51,589 nucleotides of DNA, taken from NCBI GenBank assembly GCA_028690665.1, contig JAQVAV010000021.1:1-51589 (forward strand), read 5' to 3'. This document shows positions 17,282-26,640 of the stretch, piece after piece. The translations under genes were made by a program, and so were the position numbers. Position 1 is the stretch's first letter; each line of letters opens with the position of its first letter. A model generated the notes under the pieces. It worked only from the letters and a program-made list of their open reading frames with translations. It searched no databases and was not told where the DNA came from. Source of the DNA: Paludibacter sp. GTDB lineage: Bacteria; Bacteroidota; Bacteroidia; Bacteroidales; Paludibacteraceae.

Positions 17282-17664
17282 ATGAATCATCTGCTAATTA
17301 CAAATAAACAAACTTTCAAAAAACCGGAAAATTCGAAATTTCTGTTTAAGCAACCCATACAGGTGATTACCAACCTCCCCTGCCCTATGAAAGTTCCTTT
17401 CCGGCAACTTTTTAATCGCTTTACAGAAACCTATAACGTTGAACATCCGCAACGTCAGGTTTACTGCCCCGAACAAAACGAATGTGATCATCCCGAGGTG
17501 GATATTCCCATATTAGAAACACAAAACGAAGATGAACTTCCGGATATTTTTCTCACCTCAGGTTTCAATATCCTGTTCGACAAAACATTCCACGAAAAAT
17601 TTGTAAAAACCGGAATATGGAGTGGGTACATTGACGAATCTCAATGGGAATATCTTCCCAAAAC
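17282..17664 (+). pseudogene. Truncated copy of the cytoplasmic binding-protein-like gene
   Basis: The first about 128 codons resemble the protein at 10582: LPCPMKVPFRQLFNRFTETYN matches LPCGLRNTFAQTLQKEFPEI, and PDIFLTSGFNILFDKTFHEKF matches PDIFISSDINSVYHRRFIDKF. No signal peptide is present, again like the paralogue. Homology stops where IS3-type transposase sequence begins, leaving roughly 40 percent of the gene. It lies 96 bp after the second modB, the same relative position as the intact copy. The junction position is an estimate. Confidence 0.75.
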
Positions 17665-18231
17665 AGTGCTCAACATATCAAAGTGGGAAGAGACCGGCTT
17701 TTTGAGATTCTCAGAAACAATAAAATGCTTGTTCGACGTAAAAAAGTATATACGAAAACCACTAATTCCTTTCTCCGGTTTTACAAGTATAAGAATCTGA
17801 TAAAAGACATACAGATTACAAGACCTAATCAGGTGTGGGTAGCGGATATTACGTATTTGAGAACTCAGAACGGATTTTGTTATCTGGCACTTCTAACTGA
17901 TTTGTTTTCAAGGAGAATTGTCGGATATCACGTCAGCAACACGTTAGAGTTGGCGGGCTAAAAAAAATAGGTTTTAAAATCAGTATGACCGAAGAAAATC
18001 ATTGTTATGAAAATGCAGTAGCTGAAAGAGTTAACGGAATTCTGAAAGACGAATTCTTTCTCGACCAGACTTTCTTTAATATTGAACATGCTAAACTTGC
18101 TACCAAAAATGCTATCGACATTTATAACAATAAAAGATTTCATTTATCTTTACAGATGAAGACGCCAAATATGGCTTTCTTTAATTATCAAAATTAACAT
18201 TTAACTTGTAGACTTATTTTAGGACGGGACA
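17665..18231 (+). mobile_element. Remnant of an IS3-family element
   Basis: Two fragments in different frames match the OrfB integrase. The first (to about 17961) has GRDRLFEILRNNKMLVRRKK and VWVADITYLRTQNGFCYLALLTDLFSRRIVGYHVS, with the first catalytic Asp. The second (about 17962-18197) has KISMTEENHCYENAVAERVNG, with the catalytic Glu. About 60 residues between them, including the HSDxGxQY middle Asp, are deleted, and orfA and the left end are gone. The right end may be TAGGACGGGACA near 18231. The element is inactive and has removed the 3' part of the preceding gene. Confidence 0.85.
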
Positions 18232-18306
18232 ATTGTAAAATAACAATTTTTATCCTAATTCCTTAATAAAATCATATTTCAATTGCGATATTCACCAAAA
18301 AATGTG

Positions 18307-18320
18307 TATTTGCGCAAATA
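18307..18320. promoter_or_regulatory. 14-bp perfect palindrome before the decayed Fur gene
   Basis: TATTTGCGCAAATA reads the same on both strands. It is 130 bp before the Fur-like pseudogene and shares the TGC/GCA half-site ends with the operator at 18806. It may be a former autoregulatory site; no binding evidence exists. Confidence 0.3.
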
Positions 18321-18450
18321 AAATATCAAAAAACTATGCAATGAGAGATAAATTATTCTATGTACCCACTGTTTCCCAATGCAATTTAATAACATTCAAA
18401 ATTCAACTAAATTTATCAATAATCCAAAATGAAAGAACTAAACTATAGCA

Positions 18451-18802
18451 ATGCGTGAATTAGTTTTAAACGCACTTATGTCTCAACATATCGCTGTTAG
18501 TTTAGCAGATATGGAAAAATGTTTGATATCGTCGACAGAGCTACGCTCTATAGAACGTTGAAAACATTTGAAGAAAACAAACTAATTCATAGTATTGATG
18601 ACGGCACCGGATCTATCAAGTATGCTTTTATGCCACAAAACGTGTAATTGTAATCCACAGCGTCCATTTTCATTGCACTAAGTGCAAGAAAACCTATTGC
18701 TTAAACAACACACAGATTCCAGCTGTGAATTTGCCAACAGGTTTTGATGTAAAATTCATCAATATGGTTGTAAAAAGATTATGTGTAAATTGTAGTATGT
18801 AA
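18451..18802 (+). pseudogene. Decayed Fur-family metal regulator
   Basis: Translating in three successive frames recovers a Fur-family protein. MRELVLNALMSQHIAVSLADMEK is in one frame. FDIVDRATLYRTLKTFEENK, followed by LIHSIDDGTGSIKYA, is in a second. VHFHCTKCKKTYCLNNTQIP, NLPTGFDVKFINMVVK and RLCVNCSM are in a third. The CxxC pairs and the HFHCTKC metal-site region are conserved, but at least three frameshifts break it. In Bacteroidota a Fur-like repressor often stands before a CusA/CzcA efflux operon, as here. The extra 5' codons are not recoverable. Regulation of the pump must now rely on another regulator or be lost. Confidence 0.8.
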
Positions 18803-18805
18803 CTT

Positions 18806-18820
18806 TGCAACTCAGTTGCA
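18806..18820. promoter_or_regulatory. Palindromic operator of the metal-efflux operon
   Basis: TGCAAC-TCA-GTTGCA is a perfect 6+3+6 inverted repeat. It lies 13 bp before a TAnnTTTG element, so a bound repressor would block the -33 region. It starts right after the stop of the Fur-like pseudogene. Confidence 0.55.
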
Positions 18821-18833
18821 TAATTATTTTTTA

Positions 18834-18841
18834 TATCTTTG
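18834..18841 (+). promoter_or_regulatory. Promoter -7 element (TATCTTTG)
   Basis: An exact match to the Bacteroidota -7 consensus TAnnTTTG, 16 bp before the small secreted metal-related protein. No ideally spaced TTTG -33 element is present; TTTG at 18804 is 26 nt upstream. Confidence 0.55.
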
Positions 18842-18857
18842 TGTTCAAATAATCAGA

Positions 18858-19166
18858 ATGAAAGTTTTTGCGATCATATTGTCCGCTATCGTATTCTGGC
18901 TTACTCTTACACCATGTATAGATGAGGCCCAAGACAATGCTTTGCAAAAAAATGAACTTACACAACAAACGCAAAATAACCATCATAATGATGGTGATGA
19001 TGCATGTTCACCATTTTGTACATGCCAATGCTGTCAGACAACGGTGCATATTCCCGTTATAAAATCTACTTTTTTTGCTTCTTCCTTGAAGCAGGAATAT
19101 TGTAATATAATTCAGCTAATAACCAATTATTATCTATTTAGCTTCTACATTCCTCCTAAAGCCTGA
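18858..19166 (+). CDS. Small secreted Cys/His-rich protein (DUF6660-like)
   Basis: A 102-residue protein starting at the ATG before KVFAIILSAIVFWLTLTPC, an export signal. The mature part has HHNDGDDACSPFCTCQCCQT, a cysteine- and histidine-rich stretch suited to binding soft metal ions, and ends in a more hydrophobic tail (YYLFSFYIPPKA). It resembles the small DUF6660 proteins that stand before CusA/CzcA operons in Bacteroidota; I assign that name from pattern memory only. An in-frame upstream ATG at 18816 lies inside the operator and before the -7 element, so it is rejected. Confidence 0.7.
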   Translation: MKVFAIILSAIVFWLTLTPCIDEAQDNALQKNELTQQTQNNHHNDGDDACSPFCTCQCCQTTVHIPVIKSTFFASSLKQEYCNIIQLITNYYLFSFYIPPKA

Positions 19167-19464
19167 TTTTCCCCAATATCTATGAAGATTTGAGAACTTT
19201 ATTCCCCCCTATTAATGCCTCGTTTTTTTACGTAGCATTATCGAAAAACAATTGATTGACTTTATTTTCAATTAGAATCCTAAGAATAAACTGAATTTGC
19301 ATATCATTTTTTGATCTTGCGAATGGATTCGCATGACTCTAAATTATATAAATTTAGCTCATTATAGATATTGAATTAAGGTAGAAGATTAACGCGCAAT
19401 TAGCTGATAAGCATGATAGTCGCTTAATATACTATAGAGAATAATAAGCAATTTACATAGAATA

Positions 19465-22400
19465 ATGATAAATAAAATAATATACTTTTCGATAAAAAAT
19501 AAAGTTCTGATTGGTCTCTTGACTATCGGACTGATTGTTGGTGGGATTTGGTCAATGACTAAAATTCCACTAGATGCAGTACCTGATATTACAAATAATC
19601 AGGTGCAGGTAATTACAACTGCTCCAAATTTAGGGACTGAAGATATAGAACAGTTTGTGACCTATCAGGTTGAACTGGCCGTAGCAAACCTACCCGGTGT
19701 AACTGAAATTCGCTCTGTTTCCAGATTTGGATTATCAGTCGTTACCATCGTTTTTGACGACGATATGGGAACATATCTTCCACGGCAGTTAGTGAGCGAA
19801 GCTTTAATCAGTATCAAAGAGAATATCCCTGAAGATTTTGCCGAACCATTCATTGCGCCAATAAGTACTGGCCTTGGTGAAATATATCAATACACCCTTG
19901 AAGTACAACCCGGCTACGATACTGTTTATAATGACATGGATTTAAGAACTATGCAGGATTGGATTGTAAAACGTCAAATGTCGATGCTTCCGGGCGTGGT
20001 TGAAGTTAATTCCTTCGGTGGGCGTGGTAAACAATATGAGATTTCAATTAATCCCGACAAATTAAAAAGTATGAATCTCACTATCTCCGACCTATTTCAG
20101 GCACTGGATGATAACAACCAGAACACAGGTGGAGCATATATTGAGAAAAACTTCCAGGCAAACTTTATACGTGGTGAAGGCTTAATGAGGTCATTGGATG
20201 ATATTCGTAACACTCCAATCAAAAATGTGAATGGACACCCAATATTTATTCGTGATGTTGCCGAAGTGAAGTATGGCAGTTTCGTACGATATGGTGCATT
20301 CACAAAAAATGGTAAAGGGGAAGCTGTTGGTGGTATTATTATGATGCTCAAAGGTGAAAATTCCAACAATGTTATAAGAGACGTAAAAGAACGAATCTCT
20401 TTGATTCAAAAGTCATTACCAGAAGGAGTTCAAATAAAACCATTTCTCGATAGAAGTAAACTTATCCAAAAAACCACCTCCACTGTTGCCGAGAACCTAT
20501 CACTGGGCGCTTTGATCGTAGTGTTCATTCTGGTCATTTTCTTAGGAAATCTTCGCGGAGGAATTCTTGTTGCTACGACTATTCCGTTAGCACTCCTTTT
20601 TTCATTTATCATGATGAAAATCTTCGGAGTCTGGGCCAATCTTATGAGTCTGGGGGCTATCGACTTTGGGATATTAATTGATGGAGCTGTAATCATTGTG
20701 GAGAATATGATTTTTTATCTTCACAGAAAAGAGTTGATTGGTAAAAACATAGGCTTGCCAGAGCGCAACGAAATTGCATACAACTCAGCCAGTAAAATGA
20801 TGAATTCAGCCTTCTTTGGGCAGATTATTATTTTGATTGTGTTTATTCCAATTCTGGTGTTGCAAGGTGTTGAAGGCAAAATGTTTATCCCCATGGCTAT
20901 GACTTTCGGATTCGCCATATTAGGAGTTATTATACTTTGCTTAACATATATTCCGATGATGGCTTCCATATTTTTAAGAGCACCAAAAACTGCAAAAAAA
21001 AGCTGGGGAGAACGCGTCATAACTAAATTAGAAAACCTGTACAAGCCTGTTATAGAATGGTCATTACGCAAATCAAAAATTGTTATCAGCATAGCGTTGA
21101 CTCTGTTATGCGTAGGAGCATTACTTTTTTCCCGAATGGGAGCTGAGTTTATACCTCAACTTGATGAAGGTGATTTAGCCATGCACGTATTTTTAAAACC
21201 AGGAACCTCACTTTCTGAAGTAACCAAAACAACAACAAATGTTGAAAAATTACTTCTCAAAGAATTTCCGGATGAAATAGAATCAGCTCAAACCCGTATT
21301 GGTGTGGCAGATGTTCCTACCGATCCTATGCCTATTGATATTGGCGATATGTTCATTTTATTAAAGTCTAAAGATCAATGGACAAAAGCAAAATCAAAAG
21401 CAGAACTAATCGAGAAAATACAAGAGAAGGTAAGCATTTTTTCTGGTGTTAATTATGAATTCTCGCAACCTATCGAAATGAGGTTTAATGAACTTTTGAC
21501 CGGTATCCGGGAAGATGTCGCCATAAAACTTTATGGTGACGATTTGGATGTTTTGGCTGATAAAGCTCAGGAAATATCTAAACTGATTGCCGGAATTGAT
21601 GGAATTGCAGGTATCAAAGCGGAAGCAACAAGAGGCCTTCCACAAATCACGGTAAAATATGACAGGACAAAAATTGGTCAGTATGGATTGAAAATTAAAG
21701 ACCTCAATACAGTTGTGGAAACTGCCTTTAGTGGAGGAACCGCCGGTATAATATACGAAGGTGAAAAAATGTTCGATTTGGTGATCAGACTTGATGAGCA
21801 ACACCGTAAAAGCATTGATGATATTCGCAATCTATATGTTTATACTGCAAACGGAGGAGGTCAAATTCCGCTGAAAGAAGTCGCAGACATCAGTTACCAG
21901 CCCGGTCCTATGCAGATTAGTCGCGACAATACAAATCGCAGAACCTATGTCGGTATTAATGTTGAAGGTCGTGATGTCAAATCATTGGTCAATGAAATCC
22001 AACATACATTAGATAAAAAACTAAAGCTTCCGTCAGGCTATTATATCCGCTATGGAGGAGCTTTTGAAAACCTGGAAAGAGCAACTCAGCGACTTACAAT
22101 TGTTGTTCCAATGGCATTGATACTTATTTTTATGCTGGTGTTTTTCGCAGTAAAATCTTTCAAGCAAACGCTGATGATTTACGTTGCTATTCCATTTGCA
22201 GCTGTAGGAGGTATTATATCGTTATACCTGAGAGATATGCCGTTTAGTATTTCTGCCGGGGTCGGCTTTATCGTTTTGTTTGGAGTTGCAGTTTTGAACG
22301 GTCTTGTACTTATCAGTGGATTCAACGAATTAAAAGAAGAAGGTAATCTGTCTCTTGCTGAAATCATCAAGCAAGGTTCTATTCGACGTATACGTCCAAT

Positions 22401-23814
22401 ATTCCTGACTGCATCAACAGATATTCTGGGATTCTTGCCAATGGCCATTTCCACGTCTGCCGGAGCTGAAGTTCAAAGGCCTTTGGCCACAGTTGTGATT
22501 GGAGGTATGATAACTTCTACATTATTGACACTTGTTATTCTCCCAATTTTGTACAAAGCGGTTGAGTCGGCAAAATATAAACTGAAAACGCCGGGCATAA
22601 GTACAACGACAGTTGTTTTACTTTTCATTTTTGCAGGGTTGGGTTTTTCAAATGGAGTGAAATCACAAAATGCCACACCAATAACGCTCAAAAATGCAAT
22701 TATTACAGCTAAGGAAAAACATCCTTCAATGAAGATTGGAACGATGGAAGTTGAAAAACAGAAAGCATTAAGCAGAACCGTTTACGATTTTGGGCTCACT
22801 TCCGTGTCAACCGGAAAAGAAGAGGTGAAAGAATACGCAGCAGGCATTCAAAATATAATAAACGTTGAACAAAACGATATTGATATTTTAGGAATTCCTG
22901 CAAAACTGAAACTGAATAATGAACAAACAGCATTGGCTGAGACTCAGAATAAACTGACCGAAAAATCACTCGAACGTGATGTTAGTTTGGCATGGTACAA
23001 AGCCCTGATTTATAAAAAACAATGGTTACTGTATTTACAACTTGATAGCGTTTATCAGAATTTTGTCAATGCAGCTCAGTTACGATTTAAGACTCAACAG
23101 TCATCTAAAGTCGAATATCTATCAGCCACAGCAAAATTTCAGGAGCTTACTGTCAATGTAAAACAAGCAAGCGGCAAATATAGAAATGCGTTGCAGGAAC
23201 TCAATCAGTTTCTTATGTCACCTGTAAATATCGAAATAGCTATACCTGAAAATGACTGGTCTTATGATTCGGGGTTGATGCAACATATTGATTCTTTGTC
23301 TGATATTGCTTTATTGAAATATTATAAGCAACAGTCAAAAATATCTGCTGCGCAATGGAACGTTGAAAAAGCGAATTCCTTGCCGAAATTTAATGTAAGT
23401 TATAAGCGACAGACTGTTGACTCAAAATCAGGATACTATGCCTGGGAAGCCGGAATTTCAGTTCCCTTGCTTTTTTTCTCTCAATCGGGTAAAAACAAGG
23501 CTGCTCACATCAATTACCAAATTGCTGAAAAAGAGTATGAACTGAAACAATTGGAAATAAACACTTCATTCAAAGAACTTCAAAACAGATTCAATACGAG
23601 TATTGAGGTTCTGAATTATTACAAAAATGAAGCATTACCTCTCGCTGAAGAGCAAATTAATGCGGCTCAGTTAGGATACAGATTAGGAAGTCTGGACTAT
23701 ATTCAGTTTATTCAGAATCTGGAATCAGCGATCAATACCCGTATCGATTATTTGGAAAAACTTTCTGAATATTACGAAATCAAAGAACTTATTCAATACA
23801 TAACAGCTCAATAA
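19465..23814 (+). CDS. CusA/CzcA-type RND metal efflux pump fused to a TolC-like domain
   Basis: A 1449-residue protein. Residues 1 to about 1040 form a heavy-metal RND pump: the N-terminal helix MINKIIYFSIKNKVLIGLLT, the porter region (PLDAVPDITNNQVQV), the proton-relay segment GAIDFGILIDGAVIIVENM near residue 395, and a second six-helix half ending VLPILYKAVE. A new hydrophobic stretch follows (VVLLFIFAGLGFSNGVKSQ, about 1047-1065). It resembles an internal signal sequence and leads into a TolC/CzcC-type outer-membrane factor of about 385 residues (ITLKNAIITAKEKHPSMKIG and so on). Pump and exit duct are therefore one polypeptide. This fusion is known from Bacteroidota. Likely substrates are Zn, Co, Cd, Cu or Ag; the exact ion is not readable. 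The adaptor gene follows by 12 bp. Confidence 0.92.
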   Translation: MINKIIYFSIKNKVLIGLLTIGLIVGGIWSMTKIPLDAVPDITNNQVQVITTAPNLGTEDIEQFVTYQVELAVANLPGVTEIRSVSRFGLSVVTIVFDDDMGTYLPRQLVSEALISIKENIPEDFAEPFIAPISTGLGEIYQYTLEVQPGYDTVYNDMDLRTMQDWIVKRQMSMLPGVVEVNSFGGRGKQYEISINPDKLKSMNLTISDLFQALDDNNQNTGGAYIEKNFQANFIRGEGLMRSLDDIRNTPIKNVNGHPIFIRDVAEVKYGSFVRYGAFTKNGKGEAVGGIIMMLKGENSNNVIRDVKERISLIQKSLPEGVQIKPFLDRSKLIQKTTSTVAENLSLGALIVVFILVIFLGNLRGGILVATTIPLALLFSFIMMKIFGVWANLMSLGAIDFGILIDGAVIIVENMIFYLHRKELIGKNIGLPERNEIAYNSASKMMNSAFFGQIIILIVFIPILVLQGVEGKMFIPMAMTFGFAILGVIILCLTYIPMMASIFLRAPKTAKKSWGERVITKLENLYKPVIEWSLRKSKIVISIALTLLCVGALLFSRMGAEFIPQLDEGDLAMHVFLKPGTSLSEVTKTTTNVEKLLLKEFPDEIESAQTRIGVADVPTDPMPIDIGDMFILLKSKDQWTKAKSKAELIEKIQEKVSIFSGVNYEFSQPIEMRFNELLTGIREDVAIKLYGDDLDVLADKAQEISKLIAGIDGIAGIKAEATRGLPQITVKYDRTKIGQYGLKIKDLNTVVETAFSGGTAGIIYEGEKMFDLVIRLDEQHRKSIDDIRNLYVYTANGGGQIPLKEVADISYQPGPMQISRDNTNRRTYVGINVEGRDVKSLVNEIQHTLDKKLKLPSGYYIRYGGAFENLERATQRLTIVVPMALILIFMLVFFAVKSFKQTLMIYVAIPFAAVGGIISLYLRDMPFSISAGVGFIVLFGVAVLNGLVLISGFNELKEEGNLSLAEIIKQGSIRRIRPIFLTASTDILGFLPMAISTSAGAEVQRPLATVVIGGMITSTLLTLVILPILYKAVESAKYKLKTPGISTTTVVLLFIFAGLGFSNGVKSQNATPITLKNAIITAKEKHPSMKIGTMEVEKQKALSRTVYDFGLTSVSTGKEEVKEYAAGIQNIINVEQNDIDILGIPAKLKLNNEQTALAETQNKLTEKSLERDVSLAWYKALIYKKQWLLYLQLDSVYQNFVNAAQLRFKTQQSSKVEYLSATAKFQELTVNVKQASGKYRNALQELNQFLMSPVNIEIAIPENDWSYDSGLMQHIDSLSDIALLKYYKQQSKISAAQWNVEKANSLPKFNVSYKRQTVDSKSGYYAWEAGISVPLLFFSQSGKNKAAHINYQIAEKEYELKQLEINTSFKELQNRFNTSIEVLNYYKNEALPLAEEQINAAQLGYRLGSLDYIQFIQNLESAINTRIDYLEKLSEYYEIKELIQYITAQ

Positions 23815-23826
23815 AAAATAGATATT

Positions 23827-25029
23827 ATGAATAAAAAGATATTTTTTCTTGCAATGATTGTGGCGGCAACATTAGCATCATGCACTGGAAACAAAAAGGA
23901 TAAAAAAGAACATGAACATCATGAAGAAACAGAGGATGTGGTTTTTCTAACTCAACAACAAAGACAGTCTCTTGATTTAAAACTTGGAAATTTCCAGTTC
24001 CGTAATCTTTCTACTATCATCAAAACCAACGGACAACTGGAAGTTCCACCTGCTGCAAGCGCTGAAATAACAGCTGTTATCGGTGGTAATGTAAAAGAGA
24101 TAAAAGTATTCCAAGGTGACAAAGTTAGCAAAGGACAGGTTCTTGCTATTTTAGAACACCCTAATTATATTACTTTACAGGAAGATTTTGCTGAAACTGC
24201 CAATAAACTTGATTTTATTGAAAAAGAGTATAAACGACAAAAGGAACTGTTTGAAAACAATGTTGGATCAGGCAAAGATTATCAACAAATTATTTCTGAA
24301 TACAGAACAATAAAATCAAAATACGAAGGATTAAAATCCAGATTAAAAATATTGAATATCTCTCCTGAAAAAGTTCTAAAAGGAACAATTTCAGGAACCA
24401 TTCCCGTTGTTTCCCCAATCAGTGGTTATGTAAATGACGTAAATATTAAACTGGGATCCTTTGCCGATGCAAAAAACAAACTATTTACTGTGGCTGACAA
24501 TCGTGAAATACACGCGGACTTTATGATTTATGAAAACGACATTCGACTCTTAGAATCAGGACAAAAAGTATATTTTACAGTTGCCAATCAGCCCGACAGA
24601 GAACTTGAAGCTACAATATTTGCCATAGGTAAAAAATTTGAGCCCGACACAAGATCAATTCATGTTCATGCAAAACTGGATAATAATCCCGGAGATTTAA
24701 TCCCCGGAATGTATGTCTCCGGAAATATCCGTACAAATGATGAAAATGTTCGCACCTTGCCTAACGATGCAATCGTTACAGAAGGTAACAAATCATACAT
24801 TTTTATACTTGACAAATCGGTAAAAGAAGAGGAGCAGGAAGGAGAAGAACATCATGATGAGAATGTCATGGCTTTTCGTCGATTTGAGATTGTAAAAGGA
24901 AAGCAGGATGGTGGCTTCACTGAAGTGAAGTTACTTAAATCACTTTCTGAAGATACTCAAATTGTTACTAATTCAGCATACTATCTGCTTTCTGATATGA
25001 GTAAAGAAGAAACTGAACATGAACATTAA
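23827..25029 (+). CDS. CusB/CzcB-type periplasmic adaptor lipoprotein
   Basis: A 400-residue membrane-fusion protein. The lipobox LASC places the lipidated cysteine at residue 19. A His/Glu-rich segment (EHEHHEETED) follows and probably binds metal. The biotinyl-lipoyl halves are GGNVKEIKVFQGDKVSKGQVLAILEHP and GTIPVVSPISGYVNDVNIKLGS, separated by a coiled coil (about residues 120-175). The membrane-proximal domain ends in a second acidic-His patch (EGEEHHDE) and a C-terminal EETEHEH. It links the RND pump to the outer-membrane duct. It is 12 bp after the pump gene, so the two are one operon. Confidence 0.93.
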   Translation: MNKKIFFLAMIVAATLASCTGNKKDKKEHEHHEETEDVVFLTQQQRQSLDLKLGNFQFRNLSTIIKTNGQLEVPPAASAEITAVIGGNVKEIKVFQGDKVSKGQVLAILEHPNYITLQEDFAETANKLDFIEKEYKRQKELFENNVGSGKDYQQIISEYRTIKSKYEGLKSRLKILNISPEKVLKGTISGTIPVVSPISGYVNDVNIKLGSFADAKNKLFTVADNREIHADFMIYENDIRLLESGQKVYFTVANQPDRELEATIFAIGKKFEPDTRSIHVHAKLDNNPGDLIPGMYVSGNIRTNDENVRTLPNDAIVTEGNKSYIFILDKSVKEEEQEGEEHHDENVMAFRRFEIVKGKQDGGFTEVKLLKSLSEDTQIVTNSAYYLLSDMSKEETEHEH

Positions 25030-25126
25030 AATATGAGACAAGTTAAACTTATGCTTCTCAAATTACCTGAATATATTGGGTAGAGCAGAAAAAATTCTCT
25101 GCAAGAAGTCCAATTTTTAGCAAAAC

Positions 25127-25162
25127 ATTAAAGTAATCAATATAAAATCAGATTACTTTAAT
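25127..25162. other. 12-bp perfect inverted repeat after the efflux operon
   Basis: ATTAAAGTAATC and GATTACTTTAAT enclose a 12-nt loop. There is no T-tract on the plus side, so it may be a weak terminator for the pump operon or an operator for the HMA gene 27 bp downstream. Confidence 0.5.
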
Positions 25163-25189
25163 ATTGAGATTCTTTAAAATTTTATTTAT

Positions 25190-25405
25190 ATGAAGAAATA
25201 TCGGTTAAACAATTTAGATTGTGCATCGTGTGCTACTAAAATCGAAGATAATCTGTCGAAAACAGAAGGCGTAAAGTTTGTGTCTATAAATTTTACGAGT
25301 TCCACAATGACAATTGACACAGATGATATCGAAAAGGTCAAAGTCAGAATTAAGACTATTGGGCCAGAAGTTGAAATTGAAAGTTCCGACAAAGAAAATA
25401 CATAG
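25190..25405 (+). CDS. HMA-domain metal-binding protein
   Basis: A 71-residue heavy-metal-associated domain with the ligand motif DCASCA (residues 10-15) and the ferredoxin-like pattern of MerP/CopZ and of the N-terminal domain of ZntA/CadA-type P-ATPases. It is near the size of one HMA domain. The sequence is closest to the start of Bacteroidota metal ATPases (KKYRLNNLDCASCATKIED), and an IS begins soon after. It could thus be either a free-standing metallochaperone or the N-terminal remnant of a lost ATPase. Its own stop codon and a C-terminal hydrophilic tail (ESSDKENT) slightly favour a stand-alone protein. Confidence 0.7.
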   Translation: MKKYRLNNLDCASCATKIEDNLSKTEGVKFVSINFTSSTMTIDTDDIEKVKVRIKTIGPEVEIESSDKENT

Positions 25406-25475
25406 TTTACACAGAATTATGGACAGTACCTCAAATTAAAAACTCAAAGAATTTCTATTTAATTCGAATCAGTAT

Positions 25476-26386
25476 TTAAAAAATTAGATAAATGAAAGCT
25501 ACAGACAGTTTACCGTATATATGGTTAAGTAATCCGGCAAGAGATCTGACTTTCATCGCTCTTTGAATTTTAGTTTTTTCATAAGCCAATTAAAGAAAGC
25601 CTCAATAGGTTGTCTGACTTTAGAAACAGCCTCAGAGAACAAGTTATTAAAAACTTTATTTCTCTGTTTTATTTCATCAGCCTGATCTTTAATTCCTTTT
25701 ACAGGAGTTAGCATTTCAATATCTTGAGTTTTTCTTTTATTGTCATTAAAGTATTCTTTATCAGAGTAAATCTTATCACCAAAGATTACTTTAGATAAGA
25801 TATTATCACCCCATGCTTGCTTGAAAACGGTTAAATCGTTATCTTCGGCAGGAGTAATAATAATGCTTTCAGGAAAAGGAATTGTTCCTTGCCTAACACT
25901 TGCCAGCGTATGGATTTTGCAACCATAATAATACAAGTTTTTGGTAGAACAGAATCCTTTTGCAGTCAACTCAGTGGCTACTTTTCCAGTCCTGTCTTTA
26001 CCTGCACAGGTAATAATTGGCATTGAATCCACTAACGCGAGTAAATTGCTGCAATTCTCTGGCTTAAATGAACCAATAAGTTTGTTAGCAAGTGCCTGAA
26101 AAGCACTAACTAATAAATTTAAACGATAAGAAAATGTTTGATACGATGATAATTTCGGAAACCAATTCAAAAGATAATCTTTTGTAAAAGAATGAATTTC
26201 ATTGATTTGAAAATACCGTTGTTCGTATCCTGCAAAAAGATAAATTGTCATTAATTCCTGATCGGTAAACTCCGGTCGGAAATTATTGCTGTTTCTTTGG
26301 CAGAGAAAACAAAGTTCTTCATCGTATAAATCACAAATATAAAAGTAAATGGCTATTAATTTTTGCTCTTTCTCGTTGGAGATCAT
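25476..26386 (-). mobile_element. IS982-family transposase, frameshifted near the C-terminus
   Basis: The main frame of 277 residues begins MISNEKEQKLIAIYFYICDLY and carries DSMPIITCAGKDR, KIHTLASVRQGTIP, IFGDKIYSDKEYF and VRQPIEAFFNWL, typical of the IS982 family (DDE type). It stops early after KLKFKER. In the next frame the family's usual end continues (KIQRAMKVRSLAGLLNHIYGKL, given here only in part) to a stop at 25476. A one-base change near a T6 run at about 25573-25578 explains it. The copy is probably inactive unless this is a sequence error. Terminal inverted repeats could not be placed. Confidence 0.82.
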
Positions 26387-26588
26387 ACTTGTAAAAATGT
26401 GGTTATTTTTCTTCTAAGTTAATGATTTTTCAACGAATTGAGCAAATTATTTGACAACTAATTTACTCTATATCAACAAAATAAATCAAATTGGATCTAG
26501 GAGCCGCTACTCCTGATTCGCATTAATATAATCGTAGTATAATGTAATAATTTATACAAAATAAGATGAATTTATTCTACAAAATATA

Positions 26589-26618
26589 TTTTTTATTTTT
26601 TTATTTTTTTATTTTTTG
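26589..26618. repeat. T-tract repeat, four units of T6-7 plus one base
   Basis: Runs of 6, 7, 7 and 6 T residues separated by single A residues end in G, 22 bp before the next gene. Such a tract is prone to slippage. Its end, TATTTTTTG, is one T longer than a TAnnTTTG promoter element. Confidence 0.6.
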
Positions 26619-26640
26619 TAATTAAAAACAGATATTTAAT

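Noticed and set aside
25033-25083. A 16-codon frame starting MRQVKLMLLKLPEYIG after the adaptor gene
   Set aside because: Too short, no recognisable motif, and no hairpin coupling like that before pyrB; probably chance.
26492-26520. Short hairpin AGGAG/CTCCT as the IS982 terminal repeat
   Set aside because: No matching inverted copy was found at the other side of the transposase, so the element ends were left undefined.
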